This document shows positions 6,335 through 14,167 of a stretch of 14,691 nucleotides of DNA, one piece after another. The DNA lies in NCBI GenBank assembly GCA_945866505.1, contig CAMBHH010000078.1:1-14691 (forward strand), given 5' to 3'. The position numbers were made by a program, and so were the translations under genes. The stretch's first letter is position 1; each line of letters opens with the position of its first letter. Source of the DNA: Flavobacterium psychrophilum. GTDB taxonomy: Bacteria > Bacteroidota > Bacteroidia > Flavobacteriales > Flavobacteriaceae. The notes beneath the pieces are model-generated. The model searched no databases, had not been told where the DNA came from, and was given only the letters and a program-made list of their open reading frames with translations.

Positions 6335-7055
6335 ATGAACTCCATTTTTTTTAGCAACAAAGGACATAATGCTCGAAAGCAGTTTTACTTTGCCATTTTA
6401 TTTCCACTTTTTACCATCATAGCTTTAGGATTAGACAGCGTTTTGTTTAAAGAAAAGTATTTTGACGGAAGACAAATTACAATCCTTTTAGCGGTAATCT
6501 ATTTTTTTCTTTTCTTCTGGTATTCTGATGCTCATCTACGAAAATTGATGTTTGTAATGGTTTTTCTATCCTATATTGGTGAATTAATTTTTTGCACATT
6601 ACTAGGGATGTATGATTATCGAACGGATAATATTCCGTTATATGTTCCTTTAGGTCACGCTATTGTTTATGCTTCTGGTTTTGTATTTGCTCATACAAAT
6701 TGGGCTGTAAAGAGAGAGAAAAGTCTAAAAAAATATTTCGCTATAGGGTTTATTGTTTTATTTCTATTTGTTGGGATTTTTCTAAAAGATACTTTTTCTT
6801 TAATTTTTGGTGTATTTTTCTTTTTGGCTCTTAAAAAGAAAAAAATGGCAAAACTTGTATTATTTCATTGCCGTTTGTGTCGTATTTATTGAATTAGTTG
6901 GTACCTATTTTCAATGTTGGAAATGGGTTCCTCTTACCTTTGGATTTATTCCAGCTGTCAGTCCGCCAATGGGTGCCGTTTTTTTCTATGCAGGGGGAGA
7001 TAGTCTTTTAATAAAAATTGTGAATTATTGGAATTTAAAGGAAATAGTAATCTAA
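6335..7055 (+). pseudogene. Multi-pass membrane protein of unknown function, split by a frameshift
   Basis: The first frame runs from the ATG at 6335 to a stop at 6890-6892. After residue 170 it turns into an unlikely tail ending in LVLFHCRLCRIY. A hydrophobic frame continues from 6846 to a stop at 7053-7055. Removing one A from the A7 run at 6839-6845 joins them into a 239-residue protein with roughly seven or eight hydrophobic helices (for example about 18-35, 47-64, 70-90, 105-120, 134-150, 152-166 and 175-190). The two parts carry a matching unit: ELIFCTLLG then PLGHAIVYASG in the first, and ELVGTYFQC then PMGAVFFYAGG in the second, which argues strongly for one original gene. I do not recognise the family. 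It sits 12 bases after the prenyl synthase gene, so isoprenoid-related work is possible. The shift may be real decay, phase variation or a sequencing error. Confidence 0.75.
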
Positions 7056-7112
7056 TAGAAGACGATACCAAAAATCAATGTTAATGTTGAAATTGCTATT
7101 TAAATTTAAATT

Positions 7113-7463
7113 ATGTACATCTCCCCAATAAATGCAGATTTGCTCTTTCAAGAAGCACAAAAGGAAGCTTTATACTTAAAACTGATCGAGCAAATCAATA
7201 AGGATTTTAATTTGGCCAATGAAGGAATAGATTTTCCAAAAAGTATTTTGCCCGAGGAATTAAAAATTCAATTGCACGAAAAAATCTATCGAATGATTCA
7301 ATACAAGTTTGCCGAATATTTGAATCTACTTTATATTATAGACGTGTCTGAAGACGAAATAAAAAAACTCGATGGTTCAGATTTAGTTATTCTAGCCGAA
7401 AATGTTGCCTTTTTGATTTTAAAAAGAGAGTGGCAAAAAGTGTGGTTTAGGAATAAATATTAG
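7113..7463 (+). CDS. Small helical protein of unknown function
   Basis: This predicts a 116-residue soluble protein with no signal peptide or membrane segment. It is rich in charged and leucine-type residues with helical character (LLFQEAQKEALYLKLIEQINKD near the N-terminus in two adjoining pieces, then IKKLDGSDLVILAENVAFL near the C-terminus), and ends in EWQKVWFRNKY. I do not recognise a family. Codon use and composition resemble its neighbours, and the clean open frame with a compact charged composition supports a real gene. It lies 57 bases after the frameshifted membrane gene on the same strand, so it may be the third gene of the prenyl synthase transcript. Its stop codon is only four bases from the stop of the convergent phosphatase gene. 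Confidence 0.75.
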   Translation: MYISPINADLLFQEAQKEALYLKLIEQINKDFNLANEGIDFPKSILPEELKIQLHEKIYRMIQYKFAEYLNLLYIIDVSEDEIKKLDGSDLVILAENVAFLILKREWQKVWFRNKY

Positions 7464-7467
7464 AAAT

Positions 7468-8793
7468 TTACTCTAATTCTTTCTTCAAAATTACTTTGTT
7501 CCATAGTTCTTTTCCCTCTTTGTTGAACAAAGTCAATTTCAATTGTCGTGTCTCTTTTGTTCCAGAAAACGAAATTATTCCGAAACAATTTTCAGCAAAC
7601 AAGCTTCCTTCAACTCTGTTACTATTCACTTCCTCTTTGTAGGATGATGCAATTCCTGAAGTTAATGGCGAAACAGTCCAGTCATATATATTTTGGGTTG
7701 CTGAAACTGAAATTTTAGATAATTCAGTAAAATGACGATCACCACTGAGGAATACAACACCCTTGATAGTATTGTTTTTGATTTGTTCTAACAAATAATT
7801 TTTTTCGTCTTTGTAACATTCATAATTTTCAAATCGTGCTGCAGAATTCAAAACTTGACCTCCAATGGCAATGATTTTGAAAGTCGCTTTAGAAGAAGCC
7901 AAAGCATCAATCAACCATTCCAACTGTTGCTTACCCAAAATAGTTCTTTCTCCTGTTTTTCTGTCATTTGGCGATTTAAAAAAACGGTTATCCAAAAGAA
8001 AAAATTCGGCATCAGCCCAACTAAAGGTTGAACAAGTTCCTTCATTTTGATTCCTATCTAATCCATAACTTTTATTGGCCCAAAAATCTTTGAATGCTTG
8101 TTGGGTCATATATTTGTTATAAAAACTTCGGTCACCGTCATTGGGTCCAAAATCGTGATCGTCCCAAATGGCATAATTTTGTGTTTTCGCCAACAAGGGT
8201 TGCAACTCTTTTATCGAACGAGAATGGGAATACCGATGATAAATTCCTGTTTTAGTATCCCAATCAGCTTCTCTCAAATAAATATTATCTCCCATCCAAA
8301 GCATGATGTCAGGATTCTTGGAATTAATTGCTTCAAAAATCGAATAATTTGAGCCGTATCCTTTGCCAGGTCTGTCTAATGCCTCTTCATTGATATAGGT
8401 ACAACTTCCTAGAGCAAAAGAAAAATCGGGTCCATTTTCCCGCCACAGCCATAATTTTTTGGATGTGAAAGAAGTTTCATAAGAAATATTAATTTTTTTC
8501 TTGTCAATAAAAACGGAATAAAAATATTTTTTACCTGGTTGTAATTGATCTAACAAGACGTGACACGTAAAAGCATTTTCTTTCTTTGTTAAGTAGGATT
8601 CGCTTCTTAAAATAGTTGTCTTTTCATCAATACTATAATATTCAATAAAGATTGAAGCTTCTTTTTCAGTTTGCAACCAAATCACAGCTTCTTGCATTTC
8701 ACTGTAACCCACCATTGGACCCGATTTTAAATTTTTCTGAGCTAAAATTGAAATAGAAAACAATAAAATTACAGTAAAACAAAGATTTTTCAT
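7468..8793 (-). CDS. Secreted alkaline phosphatase D (PhoD)-family metallophosphoesterase
   Basis: PhoD-type enzymes are metal-dependent phosphomonoesterases or phosphodiesterases acting outside the inner membrane. I start the gene at the ATG at 8791-8793, giving 441 residues that begin with a signal peptide (MKNLCFTVILLFSISILAQ, probable cleavage before Gln19). An in-frame opening to 8952 would place a long hydrophobic stretch in front and overlap the neighbouring gene. An N-terminal fibronectin-like domain covers about 22-110. The catalytic domain has FALGSC (126-131), the metal-binding MGDNIY (167-172), WDDHDFGPND (210-219), FLLDNRFF (265-272), GKQQLEWL (287-294) and SGDRHFTEL (350-358). 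These are the expected PhoD landmarks; LDNR replaces the more usual LDTR. It lies 79 bases after the small beta-barrel gene on the same strand, so co-transcription is possible. No phosphate-starvation site is evident. Confidence 0.9.
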   Translation of the reverse strand: MKNLCFTVILLFSISILAQKNLKSGPMVGYSEMQEAVIWLQTEKEASIFIEYYSIDEKTTILRSESYLTKKENAFTCHVLLDQLQPGKKYFYSVFIDKKKINISYETSFTSKKLWLWRENGPDFSFALGSCTYINEEALDRPGKGYGSNYSIFEAINSKNPDIMLWMGDNIYLREADWDTKTGIYHRYSHSRSIKELQPLLAKTQNYAIWDDHDFGPNDGDRSFYNKYMTQQAFKDFWANKSYGLDRNQNEGTCSTFSWADAEFFLLDNRFFKSPNDRKTGERTILGKQQLEWLIDALASSKATFKIIAIGGQVLNSAARFENYECYKDEKNYLLEQIKNNTIKGVVFLSGDRHFTELSKISVSATQNIYDWTVSPLTSGIASSYKEEVNSNRVEGSLFAENCFGIISFSGTKETRQLKLTLFNKEGKELWNKVILKKELE

Positions 8794-8872
8794 CAGAATA
8801 GTTTTTTTCAAAAAAAAGACAAATTGGCGAAGAAACAAGCAACGCGATATTATTAATTTGTTATATTTAAGA

Positions 8873-9412
8873 TTAAAAGTAAGCTCTAACAAAAGGCACA
8901 AAAGGTTCAGTGTCATAACGATTGTTTTGCAATACATTATAACCAATACCAATAGTCACATTACCTGTTCGATAACCAGCACCAAGAATTAAACCTGTAT
9001 CCCAATAATCTTCAGAAAAATTAGAGAAACCATTTTCATTATAATTAACTCTGTTCTGATTGAGTCCAATAGATAATTGAATTTGAGGAATAGGATTTAC
9101 CAAAATAGTAGTGCTTATTCCATAGATTACCGAAGAATAATAATTAGACGATGCTACATAATTAAAATTTAATCCCGCTCCAAAAGCAACGATTGAATTG
9201 AAATTGTAAATAGCACTTGGTGCCACAAAAACATCGGTGTAACCAGAAGAAAAATTCAATCCAATTCCACCACCAAACTGTACATTTTTCCAAAAACTGT
9301 TTGGTGGATTTGGGTTACTCGTTGGTCCTTGAGCCAATAATTCATTAGTGCAAAAAAAACTGATAATTATCAAAATTGACTTTAGAAAAATTTTTAAATT
9401 ACTTTTTTTCAT
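8873..9412 (-). CDS. Small outer-membrane beta-barrel protein
   Basis: The chosen start at 9410-9412 gives 179 residues opening with a signal peptide (cleavage likely at ELLA, before QGP). The in-frame ATG at 9472 would put 20 extra residues in front of the signal and is less likely. The mature part alternates Gly, aromatic and hydrophobic residues in strand-like segments (FGGGIGLNFSSGYTDVFVAPSA in two pieces, then VAFGAGLNFNYV, LILGAGYRTGNVTIGIGYNVL) and ends in FVPFVRAYF. The terminal Phe is the usual signal for outer-membrane barrel insertion. With about eight short strands it could be a small eight-stranded barrel. From memory, homologues are sometimes labelled 'alpha-ketoglutarate decarboxylase', probably carried over from the adjacent divergent sucA; nothing here resembles a decarboxylase. 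Function is unknown. Confidence 0.85.
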   Translation of the reverse strand: MKKSNLKIFLKSILIIISFFCTNELLAQGPTSNPNPPNSFWKNVQFGGGIGLNFSSGYTDVFVAPSAIYNFNSIVAFGAGLNFNYVASSNYYSSVIYGISTTILVNPIPQIQLSIGLNQNRVNYNENGFSNFSEDYWDTGLILGAGYRTGNVTIGIGYNVLQNNRYDTEPFVPFVRAYF

Positions 9413-9568
9413 AAGTAGATACCCTTTTTTATCTATAAGATTTGAAATCGCTTGGTATACTGCTACCTGCAATGTGATTTTCCTATATCGATTTCATTAA
9501 TATTTAGGTTTTAACAAAAACTTGGCATAAATGTATCTAAAAAAAAGGAGAAACTTATTGTATTATTG

Positions 9569-9576
9569 TACTTTTG
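9569..9576 (+). promoter_or_regulatory. Probable -7 box of the sucAB operon
   Basis: TACTTTTG matches TAnnTTTG exactly and lies 39 bases before the sucA ATG, predicting a leader of about 33 bases. I find no good TTTG at the -33 spacing, so only half of the promoter is supported. Confidence 0.5.
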
Positions 9577-9615
9577 CCAAACTATTTTTAACAAAAAATC
9601 ATATTTTACATAATT

Positions 9616-12393
9616 ATGGACAAGTTTTCTTTCTTAAACGCGGCTCATACCGAATTTTTTGCCCAATTATATGATCAATATTTAGAAAATCCAGATAGCG
9701 TAGAGCCAAGTTGGAGAGGTTTTTTTCAGGGTTTCGACTTTGGAATGGCTACTTATAATTCGGAAAATCCAGTAGCTCAATCAGAAATCAAAGCGACCGC
9801 CACGCCTGAAAATAATTCAGGAACAGAAAAACTGGTAAAAGAATTTAATGTAATCAAATTAATTGATGCCTACCGAAGTCGGGGTCATTTATTTACTAGA
9901 ACAAATCCAGTTCACAAAAGAAGAACCTATTCACCAACATTAGATTTAGAAAATTTTGGACTTTCAAAAGCTGATTTGCCAATAATTTTTGATGCAGCCA
10001 GAAATATCAAAATTGAGCCTTGTAGTTTAGCTGAAATTTTAGGCCATTTAGATAAAATTTACTGCCAATCTATTGGTGTAGAATATATGTACATTCGTAA
10101 TCCAACTGATATTAAGTGGATACAAAGTAAAATCGGGCATAACGATAACCAACCTGATTTTTCAGCAGAAAAAAAGAAAGCAATTTTACGTAAGTTAAAC
10201 CAAGCAGTTGCATTTGAAAATTTCTTGCACACAAAATATGTCGGTCAAAAACGATTTTCGCTCGAAGGAGGAGAATCTATCATTCCTGCGCTCGATGCTT
10301 TGATAGAACAAGCGGCCGAAAAAGGAGTTGAACATTTTGTAATGGGAATGGCTCACCGAGGACGTTTGAATGTTTTGGCTAATATTTTCGGGAAATCTAC
10401 CCAAGATATTTTTAGTGAATTTGACGGGAAAGATTATAACGATCAAGAGTATTTTGATGGTGACGTAAAATACCATTTAGGATTAAGTGCCGAGAAAAGA
10501 ACTAGCACTGGAAAAATTATTACTATTAATTTGGCCCCAAACCCTTCGCATTTAGAAACCGTTGGAGCTGTAATCGAAGGTATAACTAGAGCTCAGCAAG
10601 ACAAATATTTTCCGAACGATTTTTCAAAAGTATTGCCAATTGCTGTTCACGGTGATGCTGCAATTGCAGGGCAGGGAATTTTATACGAAATCATTCAAAT
10701 GTCACAATTAGATGGTTACAAAACAGGAGGAACAATTCACGTTGTTATCAACAATCAAGTGGGCTTTACTACCAATTACCTTGACGCTCGTTCTTCAACT
10801 TACTGCACTGATGTTGCTAAAGTAACGCTTTCACCTGTGTTGCACGTCAATGCCGATGATGCCGAAGCAGTTGTACACGCTATGACATTTGCCTTAGATT
10901 TTAGAATGCATTTTGGGCGTGATGTTTTTATCGATTTGTTAGGGTACAGAAAATATGGTCATAACGAAGGTGACGAACCTCGATTTACGCAACCCATTTT
11001 ATATAAAATAATTGCAAAGCATAAAAACCCTAGAGATATTTATGCTGAAAAGTTATTGGTAGAAGGCGTAATTGACGGTACTTATGTAAAAGAACTAGAG
11101 AAAGAGTATAAAGATGATTTAGAAGTAAGTTTAGAAGAATCTCGTAAAAAAGAACTCACCATTATTACTCCATTTTTGCAAAATGAATGGAAAGGTTTTG
11201 AACCAGCAGGAATTTCACAAATGTTAACTAAAATTGACACTTCTTATCCAAAAGATGGACTTACTGCAGTTGCCAATGCCATTTGTAATTTGCCAAACGA
11301 TAAAAAATTCATTAGTAAAGTTCAAAAATTAATCAATGATAGAAAAACAATGTTTTTCGAAACCAATAAACTAGATTGGGCAATGGCCGAACATTTAGCT
11401 TATGGCTCGTTATTGAGAGAAGGTTTTGACGTTCGTATTTCGGGTCAAGATGTAGAGCGTGGTACTTTTTCTCATCGTCACGCTGTGGTAAAAGTTGAGG
11501 ATTCAGAAGAAGAAGTAGTTTTAATTAATAGTTTAGAAGGGAAGAAAGGGAAATTCAACGCCTTCAACTCGCTTTTATCTGAATATGGAGTTTTAGGTTT
11601 TGATTATGGATATGCCCTAACGAATCCAAATGCACTGACTATTTGGGAAGCACAATTTGGAGATTTTTCTAACGGTGCTCAAATTATGATTGACCAGTAT
11701 ATTTCTTGTGGAGAAGACAAATGGAACAATCAAAACGGAATTGTTTTATTATTGCCACATGGTTACGAAGGACAAGGTGCTGAGCATTCCTCAGGTCGAA
11801 TGGAGCGCTATTTACAACTTTGCGCCAGACAAAATATGTTTATAGCCGATTGTACAACGCCAGCCAACTTTTTTCACTTGTTGAGAAGACAAATGAAAGC
11901 GAAATTCCGCAAACCTCTTATCGTATTTACACCAAAAAGTTTGCTTCGTGATCCAAGAGTTGTTTCTAGTATTGAAGAATTAGAAAATGGTTCTTTTCAA
12001 GAAACCATAGATGACGAATCAGTAAACAAAGCAGATGTAAAAACCCTAGTTTTCTGTACCGGAAAATTCTATTATGATATAACTGCCGAAAGAGAAATTA
12101 GAGGGAGAAAAGATGTGGCTGTGGTCAGAATCGAACAATTATTCCCATTACCTGTAGATCAATTAAAAGAAATTATTGCAAAATATCAAAATGTTGACGA
12201 TTATGTTTGGGCACAAGAAGAGCCTAAAAATATGGGAGCTTACGGTTATATGCTAATGAATTTCAATCAAGTAAATTGGAGATTGGCTTCGCTAAGAGTC
12301 TCCTCAGCATCAGCTTCTGGAAGTTACACAAGGTCAAAAAACCGTCACGCAAAAGCGATAAAAATGGTTTTTGAGAAGGATTTTGTTAGATAA
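9616..12393 (+). CDS. sucA: 2-oxoglutarate dehydrogenase E1 component
   Basis: This is the thiamine-diphosphate-dependent E1 subunit of the 2-oxoglutarate dehydrogenase complex. It decarboxylates 2-oxoglutarate and transfers the succinyl group to the lipoyl arm of E2 in the TCA cycle. At 925 residues it has the length of SucA. The N-terminal segment FLNAAHTEFFAQLYDQYL.. with PSWRGFF (about 6-37) is the usual E2-binding tail. Active-site stretches are FVMGMAHRGRLNVLAN (241-256), APNPSHLE (307-314), HGDAAIAGQG (345-354) and INNQVGFTT (378-386), the last two forming the thiamine diphosphate and Mg site. The pyrimidine-binding half includes HRHAVVKVED, WEAQFGDFSNGAQ and HGYEGQGAEHSSGRMERYL. The C-terminal part has FCTGKFYYD and EEPKNMGAYGYM. 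sucB follows after 50 bases, so the two form an operon. Identification is firm. Confidence 0.97.
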   Translation: MDKFSFLNAAHTEFFAQLYDQYLENPDSVEPSWRGFFQGFDFGMATYNSENPVAQSEIKATATPENNSGTEKLVKEFNVIKLIDAYRSRGHLFTRTNPVHKRRTYSPTLDLENFGLSKADLPIIFDAARNIKIEPCSLAEILGHLDKIYCQSIGVEYMYIRNPTDIKWIQSKIGHNDNQPDFSAEKKKAILRKLNQAVAFENFLHTKYVGQKRFSLEGGESIIPALDALIEQAAEKGVEHFVMGMAHRGRLNVLANIFGKSTQDIFSEFDGKDYNDQEYFDGDVKYHLGLSAEKRTSTGKIITINLAPNPSHLETVGAVIEGITRAQQDKYFPNDFSKVLPIAVHGDAAIAGQGILYEIIQMSQLDGYKTGGTIHVVINNQVGFTTNYLDARSSTYCTDVAKVTLSPVLHVNADDAEAVVHAMTFALDFRMHFGRDVFIDLLGYRKYGHNEGDEPRFTQPILYKIIAKHKNPRDIYAEKLLVEGVIDGTYVKELEKEYKDDLEVSLEESRKKELTIITPFLQNEWKGFEPAGISQMLTKIDTSYPKDGLTAVANAICNLPNDKKFISKVQKLINDRKTMFFETNKLDWAMAEHLAYGSLLREGFDVRISGQDVERGTFSHRHAVVKVEDSEEEVVLINSLEGKKGKFNAFNSLLSEYGVLGFDYGYALTNPNALTIWEAQFGDFSNGAQIMIDQYISCGEDKWNNQNGIVLLLPHGYEGQGAEHSSGRMERYLQLCARQNMFIADCTTPANFFHLLRRQMKAKFRKPLIVFTPKSLLRDPRVVSSIEELENGSFQETIDDESVNKADVKTLVFCTGKFYYDITAEREIRGRKDVAVVRIEQLFPLPVDQLKEIIAKYQNVDDYVWAQEEPKNMGAYGYMLMNFNQVNWRLASLRVSSASASGSYTRSKNRHAKAIKMVFEKDFVR

Positions 12394-12443
12394 ATAAAAC
12401 AGTATTATAAAAGATATAAGATTCATAATTTAATATAAATAAG

Positions 12444-13673
12444 ATGATTTTAGAAATGAAAGTCCCATCACCAGGGGAATCTATAAAAGAAGTTGAAATT
12501 GCTACTTGGTTAGTAAAAGATGGGGATTATGTAGAAAAAGATCAAGCCATTGCCGAGGTTGATTCTGACAAAGCAACACTTGAATTGCCGGCAGAAGCTA
12601 GCGGAATCATCTCTCTAAAAGCAGAAGAAGGAGACACAGTAGCTGTTGGCGCAATTGTGTGTCATATTGATACCGATGCCGCAAAACCATCAGGTTCTGC
12701 AACAGTTGCCGAAGTTAAAAAAGAAGAAGCAAAAGTGGTTGAAGTGAAGAAAGAAGAAGTAAAAGTTGCTGCTCCAGTTGCACCGACTTCCTACGCTTCA
12801 GGAACTCCATCCCCAGCAGCTAGAAAAATATTAGACGAAAAAAACATCCAACCTTCTGACATTCTTGGAACCGGAAAAGACGGAAGAATTACCAAAGATG
12901 ACGCTATAAATGCCGTTCCATCTATGGGAACTCCAACCGGTGGAAATCGTGGTTCTGAACGCACCAAATTATCAATGTTGCGTCGTAAAGTGGCCGAAAG
13001 ATTAGTGGCAGCCAAAAACGATACTGCTATGTTGACTACTTTTAACGAAGTAAATATGACGCCAATCAACACTTTGCGTAACGAATTTAAAGATGCGTTC
13101 AAAGCGAAACACGGTGGACTTGGTTTAGGATATATGTCATTTTTTACAAAAGCCGTTACAAGAGCTTTAGCATTATATCCAGACGTAAACTCCATGATGG
13201 ATGGCGATTATAAAATTGCGTATGACTTTTGCGATATTTCGATTGCAGTTTCAGGTCCAAAAGGATTGATGGTTCCTGTTGTTCGAAATGCTGAAAACTT
13301 AACTTTCCGAGGTATAGAAGCCGATATAAAAAGATTGGCTATCAAAGCACGCGACGGACAAATCACTGTTGACGATATGACAGGTGGAACATTTACAATT
13401 ACAAACGGAGGTGTTTTTGGAAGTATGTTATCAACCCCAATTATCAACCCGCCACAATCTGGAATTCTTGGAATGCATAATATTATTGAACGCCCAATTG
13501 CGGTAAATGGCAAAGTAGAAATTCACCCAATGATGTATGTAGCACTCTCTTATGACCACAGAATTATCGATGGTCGTGAGTCTGTTGGCTTCTTGGTTGC
13601 CGTGAAAGAAGCATTAGAAAATCCAGTAGAGTTGCTTTGTGGTGGAAATCCTAAAAAAGCATTTGAAATGTAA
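12444..13673 (+). CDS. sucB: 2-oxoglutarate dehydrogenase E2 (dihydrolipoyllysine-residue succinyltransferase)
   Basis: This is the core E2 subunit that takes the succinyl group from E1 on its lipoyl arm and passes it to CoA, giving succinyl-CoA. It has 409 residues. The lipoyl domain covers about 1-77, with the lipoylated lysine at Lys43 in [14 protein letters not shown] mobile linker of [12 protein letters not shown] repeats (about 88-112) follows, then the peripheral-subunit-binding domain [27 protein letters not shown] (about 121-153). The catalytic acyltransferase domain starts near 172, with the active-site motif HxxxDG seen as [12 protein letters not shown] (His372, Asp376, Gly377). 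A single lipoyl domain and the SucB-type EKxxxLxxPA-like lipoyl surroundings favour SucB over a pyruvate E2, as does the adjacent sucA. The E3 subunit gene is not in the window. A terminator follows 23 bases after the stop. Confidence 0.97.
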   Translation: MILEMKVPSPGESIKEVEIATWLVKDGDYVEKDQAIAEVDSDKATLELPAEASGIISLKAEEGDTVAVGAIVCHIDTDAAKPSGSATVAEVKKEEAKVVEVKKEEVKVAAPVAPTSYASGTPSPAARKILDEKNIQPSDILGTGKDGRITKDDAINAVPSMGTPTGGNRGSERTKLSMLRRKVAERLVAAKNDTAMLTTFNEVNMTPINTLRNEFKDAFKAKHGGLGLGYMSFFTKAVTRALALYPDVNSMMDGDYKIAYDFCDISIAVSGPKGLMVPVVRNAENLTFRGIEADIKRLAIKARDGQITVDDMTGGTFTITNGGVFGSMLSTPIINPPQSGILGMHNIIERPIAVNGKVEIHPMMYVALSYDHRIIDGRESVGFLVAVKEALENPVELLCGGNPKKAFEM

Positions 13674-13696
13674 ATTTCAATACATTCCAATATTTG

Positions 13697-13740
13697 AAAT
13701 CCCAAATTCCTGTTTTTAGGAGTTTGGGATTTTTTTATTT
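13697..13740 (+). terminator. Intrinsic terminator of sucAB
   Basis: The arms AAATCCCAAATTCCT (13697-13711) and AGGAGTTTGGGATTT (13718-13732) pair over 15 positions, one as a T-G wobble, around a six-base loop GTTTTT. A T-rich tail TTTTATTTT follows. This is the classic hairpin plus U-tract, 23 bases after the sucB stop. Confidence 0.85.
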
Positions 13741-13771
13741 TAATTTTGGAATTTAAAATTTTTATATTTTA

Positions 13772-13963
13772 GCAAGAGAATTTTATAAAGAAAGGGTAAC
13801 AAGATGTAAGTGGCTTTTGAAAGGACGAAATTCCTGTTGATGAAGACCGTGAGTTCGAGAAAATGGTATTACAATTACATCTAAAAAGCACAATTTTTTG
13901 GGACTTATGGTAAATGACACTTCGAAATTGATCACGATGCATCCTGATATAAAGAAGAACTAA
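13772..13963 (+). pseudogene. Possible remnant of a decayed coding sequence
   Basis: No intact frame exists here, but three short protein-like stretches follow one another in shifting frames. They are AREFYKERVTRCKWLLKG (from 13772), DEIPVDEDREFEKMVLQLH (13824 onward, ending at TAA 13911-13913) and LGLMVNDTSKLITMHPDIK (13898 onward, ending at TAA 13961-13963). Two frame changes, one within a T6 run near 13894-13899, would join them into a charged segment of about 65 residues. There is no start codon upstream in frame. I recognise no family; the composition only suggests former coding sequence. Confidence 0.3.
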
Positions 13964-14167
13964 ACAGATTATTTTTAGATTTGATCTGTTGCAATTTATA
14001 ATTATTTTTTATTTCCAAAAATTCATTTTGAACAACTGATTTTTCTTCTTAAAATATTAAAATAATCTATACATTTACTACAATATAATCAGCAATTTTA
14101 TAGTTATCGACTTAATTGTGAAATGTTGCTAAAATTTTAATTTGTAAACCATTAACTCTAGATAAAA
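13964..14167. other. AT-rich intergenic region before the macroglobulin-like gene
   Basis: This stretch of about 200 bases is very AT-rich and has no convincing open frame or RNA gene. Its only candidate signal is a weak promoter near the right end (14116-14144). Confidence 0.6.
14116..14144 (+). promoter_or_regulatory. Weak candidate promoter of the macroglobulin-like gene
   Basis: TTG at 14116-14118, an 18-base spacer and TTAATTTG at 14137-14144 (one mismatch to TAnnTTTG) lie 23 bases before the ATG at 14168. In DNA this AT-rich such matches arise easily by chance. Confidence 0.3.

Noticed and set aside
5977..6360. Minus-strand open frame of 127 codons
   Set aside because: It lies antisense across the end of the prenyl synthase gene. 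The sense strand carries the conserved second aspartate motif, and the antisense product has no family marks.
6335..7055. Programmed -1 ribosomal frameshift at the A-rich site
   Set aside because: The downstream frame requires +1 (or -2), and no stimulatory Shine-Dalgarno-like site or stem is apparent, so a mutation or sequencing error is the simpler reading.
8794..8952. Upstream extension of the phosphatase gene to an ATG at 8952
   Set aside because: It would bury the signal peptide behind 53 residues and overlap the beta-barrel gene. The ATG at 8793 begins a normal signal peptide.
12791..13195. Minus-strand open frame of 134 codons
   Set aside because: It is antisense to the binding and catalytic domains of sucB; a codon-bias shadow.
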